Below, piece by piece: positions 12,142 to 12,858 of a stretch of 12,858 nt of DNA. Made by a program: the position numbers and the translations under genes. The stretch is from Natronomonas sp. (lineage in GTDB: Archaea > Halobacteriota > Halobacteria > Halobacteriales > Haloarculaceae). The stretch lies in assembly GCA_007135435.1 (NCBI GenBank), contig SLIW01000005.1, positions 1 through 12,858 of the forward strand, in the 5' to 3' direction. The number at the start of each line of letters is the position of its first letter. Position 1 is the first letter of the stretch. The notes under the pieces were generated by a model that worked only from the letters and a program-made list of their open reading frames with translations, searched no databases and was not told where the DNA came from.

Positions 12142-12246
12142 GGGACGTACCACGGAGCACGAAGGTCGTATCGCGGAGCGCTAAGGTCGGACCACGGAGC
12201 GCCGGGTTCGTCCCATCGAGGGCCGAGTTCGCCGACGATCGCCCGG
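12142..12246. repeat. 21-bp degenerate tandem array, 3-5 units, abutting the nif3 stop codon
   Basis: Units begin at 12142, 12163, 12184, 12205 and 12226. The first three share a clear core (CGTA/CGGA, then CACGGAGC or GCGGAGCG); the last two have drifted but keep register. The final unit ends at 12246, the base before the nif3-like stop codon (12247-12249). The array lies between this stop and the permease promoter. Its unit sequence is unlike the 21-bp array at 7818-8048. Confidence 0.65.
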
Positions 12247-12858
12247 CTACAGCCCGGTGGGATGGTCGAGGTAGGTCGTCTCGAGGCCCCACTCGCCGAC
12301 CAGCTCCCGCAACGCCCGGACCCCGAACGTCTCCGTGGCGTAGTGTCCCGCGAGGAAGACGTTCAGTCCCGCCTCGCGCGCCTCGTGGTACGCCTGTTGC
12401 TTCCCCTCGCCTGTCACGAGCGCGTCGACGTCCGCGTCGGCGGCCTCCCCGATCCAGTCGGTCCCGGCGCCGGTGACGACGGCGAGGTCCTCCACCGTCT
12501 CCGGGCCGAACTCGAGAACTCGAACCGGCCGGTCGCCGGTGTCCAGCGCGGAGAGCCGGTCGCGGAGCCCGTCGACCGGCCCGGGCTCCGGCACTCGCGC
12601 GCGCTGGCCGACGGTTACGCCACCGTGGCTGCCGAACGGCTCGACGACCTCGCAGTCGAGGAAGTCGGCGAGCCGGACCGCGTTGCCGAGCTCGTCGTGG
12701 CCGTCCAGCGGCAGGTGCGAGACGTAGAGCGCCAGGTCGCCCTCGACGAGTGCGGCCATCCGCTCGAAGTCCCGGCCGGTCAGTCGGTCCAGGCCGCCCC
12801 AGATCATCCCGTGGTGGACGACGAGCACGTCCGCGCCGGCGTCCGCCGCCTTTTGAAC
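12247..12858 (-). CDS. NIF3-family dinuclear metal-centre protein, 5' end outside the window
   Basis: The C-terminal 203 residues of a Nif3/YbgI-like protein; the frame is open at the window edge, and the family's usual length of about 250 suggests some 45 residues are missing. Family motifs: VVHHGMIWGG near the visible start (metal-ligand HHG), YVSHLPLDGHDELGNAVRLA in the centre, and AGHYATETFGVRAL near the end (metal-binding His and Glu). These proteins form hexameric toroids with a two-metal site; some related enzymes act as GTP cyclohydrolase or hydrolase, but the archaeal role is not known. The GTG at 12828 is internal, since ADA-type family sequence (AADAGAD) continues upstream of it. 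A 21-bp tandem array adjoins the stop. Confidence 0.92.
   Translation of the reverse strand, partial: VQKAADAGADVLVVHHGMIWGGLDRLTGRDFERMAALVEGDLALYVSHLPLDGHDELGNAVRLADFLDCEVVEPFGSHGGVTVGQRARVPEPGPVDGLRDRLSALDTGDRPVRVLEFGPETVEDLAVVTGAGTDWIGEAADADVDALVTGEGKQQAYHEAREAGLNVFLAGHYATETFGVRALRELVGEWGLETTYLDHPTGL

Noticed and set aside
12055..12153. Start of the permease at 12153
   Set aside because: The strong TATA at 12081-12087 would lie inside the coding region, and the added residues are basic with no family match.

Overview
The window looks like chromosomal DNA of a halophilic archaeon (class Halobacteria). Base composition is GC-rich, the proteins are strongly acidic (Asp/Glu-rich), and most genes have a TATA-like element about 26-28 bp before the start codon, as in leaderless haloarchaeal mRNAs. 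The gene set fits as well: ribosomal protein S8e, a His-rich MoaB, a Lrp/AsnC regulator divergent from carA, type I IPP isomerase, and an APC permease coupled to a Usp protein. I cannot name the genus. No rRNA, tRNA, CRISPR array, transposase or integrase was seen.

Layout. Bases 1-1152 use GAA more often than the rest and hold a possible leftward gene cut by the window edge, an amphi-Trp + DUF1508 protein and a 67-residue protein of unknown function. Then come rps8e (leftward) divergent from a small cupin, and moaB (leftward) divergent from an MDR-family dehydrogenase that overlaps a two-helix membrane protein gene with a repetitive N-terminus. A small HTH-like protein and the isoprenoid gene idi follow, both leftward. 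A YegS/DAGK-type lipid kinase gene (leftward) and a PHP-domain gene (rightward) diverge from a 51-bp gap. Next is the divergent pair lrp / carA, with palindromic candidate operators between them. The right end carries a leftward two-gene unit (APC permease then Usp, joined by TGATG) and a NIF3-family gene cut by the right edge.

Housekeeping themes are translation (S8e), molybdenum cofactor (MoaB), isoprenoid or lipid metabolism (Idi, lipid kinase), and arginine/pyrimidine precursor supply (CarA, probably under Lrp control). The genes are mostly independent short transcription units rather than one pathway.

The most unusual structure is not a gene. Five separate spots carry short degenerate head-to-tail tandem arrays with unrelated unit sequences and periods of 26, 21, 21, 19 and 21 bp. 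All lie just downstream of, or over, stop codons (the HTH gene, idi, PHP/lrp, carA/usp, nif3). Periods of 19 and 26 are not multiples of three, so these are not coding repeats. The largest (7818-8048) has about eleven 21-bp units, several of which are internal dyads of the form GTCTCA-N5-TGAGAC. Also notable are a near-symmetric AT element placed equally far from two divergent starts (7092-7103), a 31-bp-spaced direct repeat before the dehydrogenase, and an IPP isomerase with alanine where the type I family has its catalytic cysteine.
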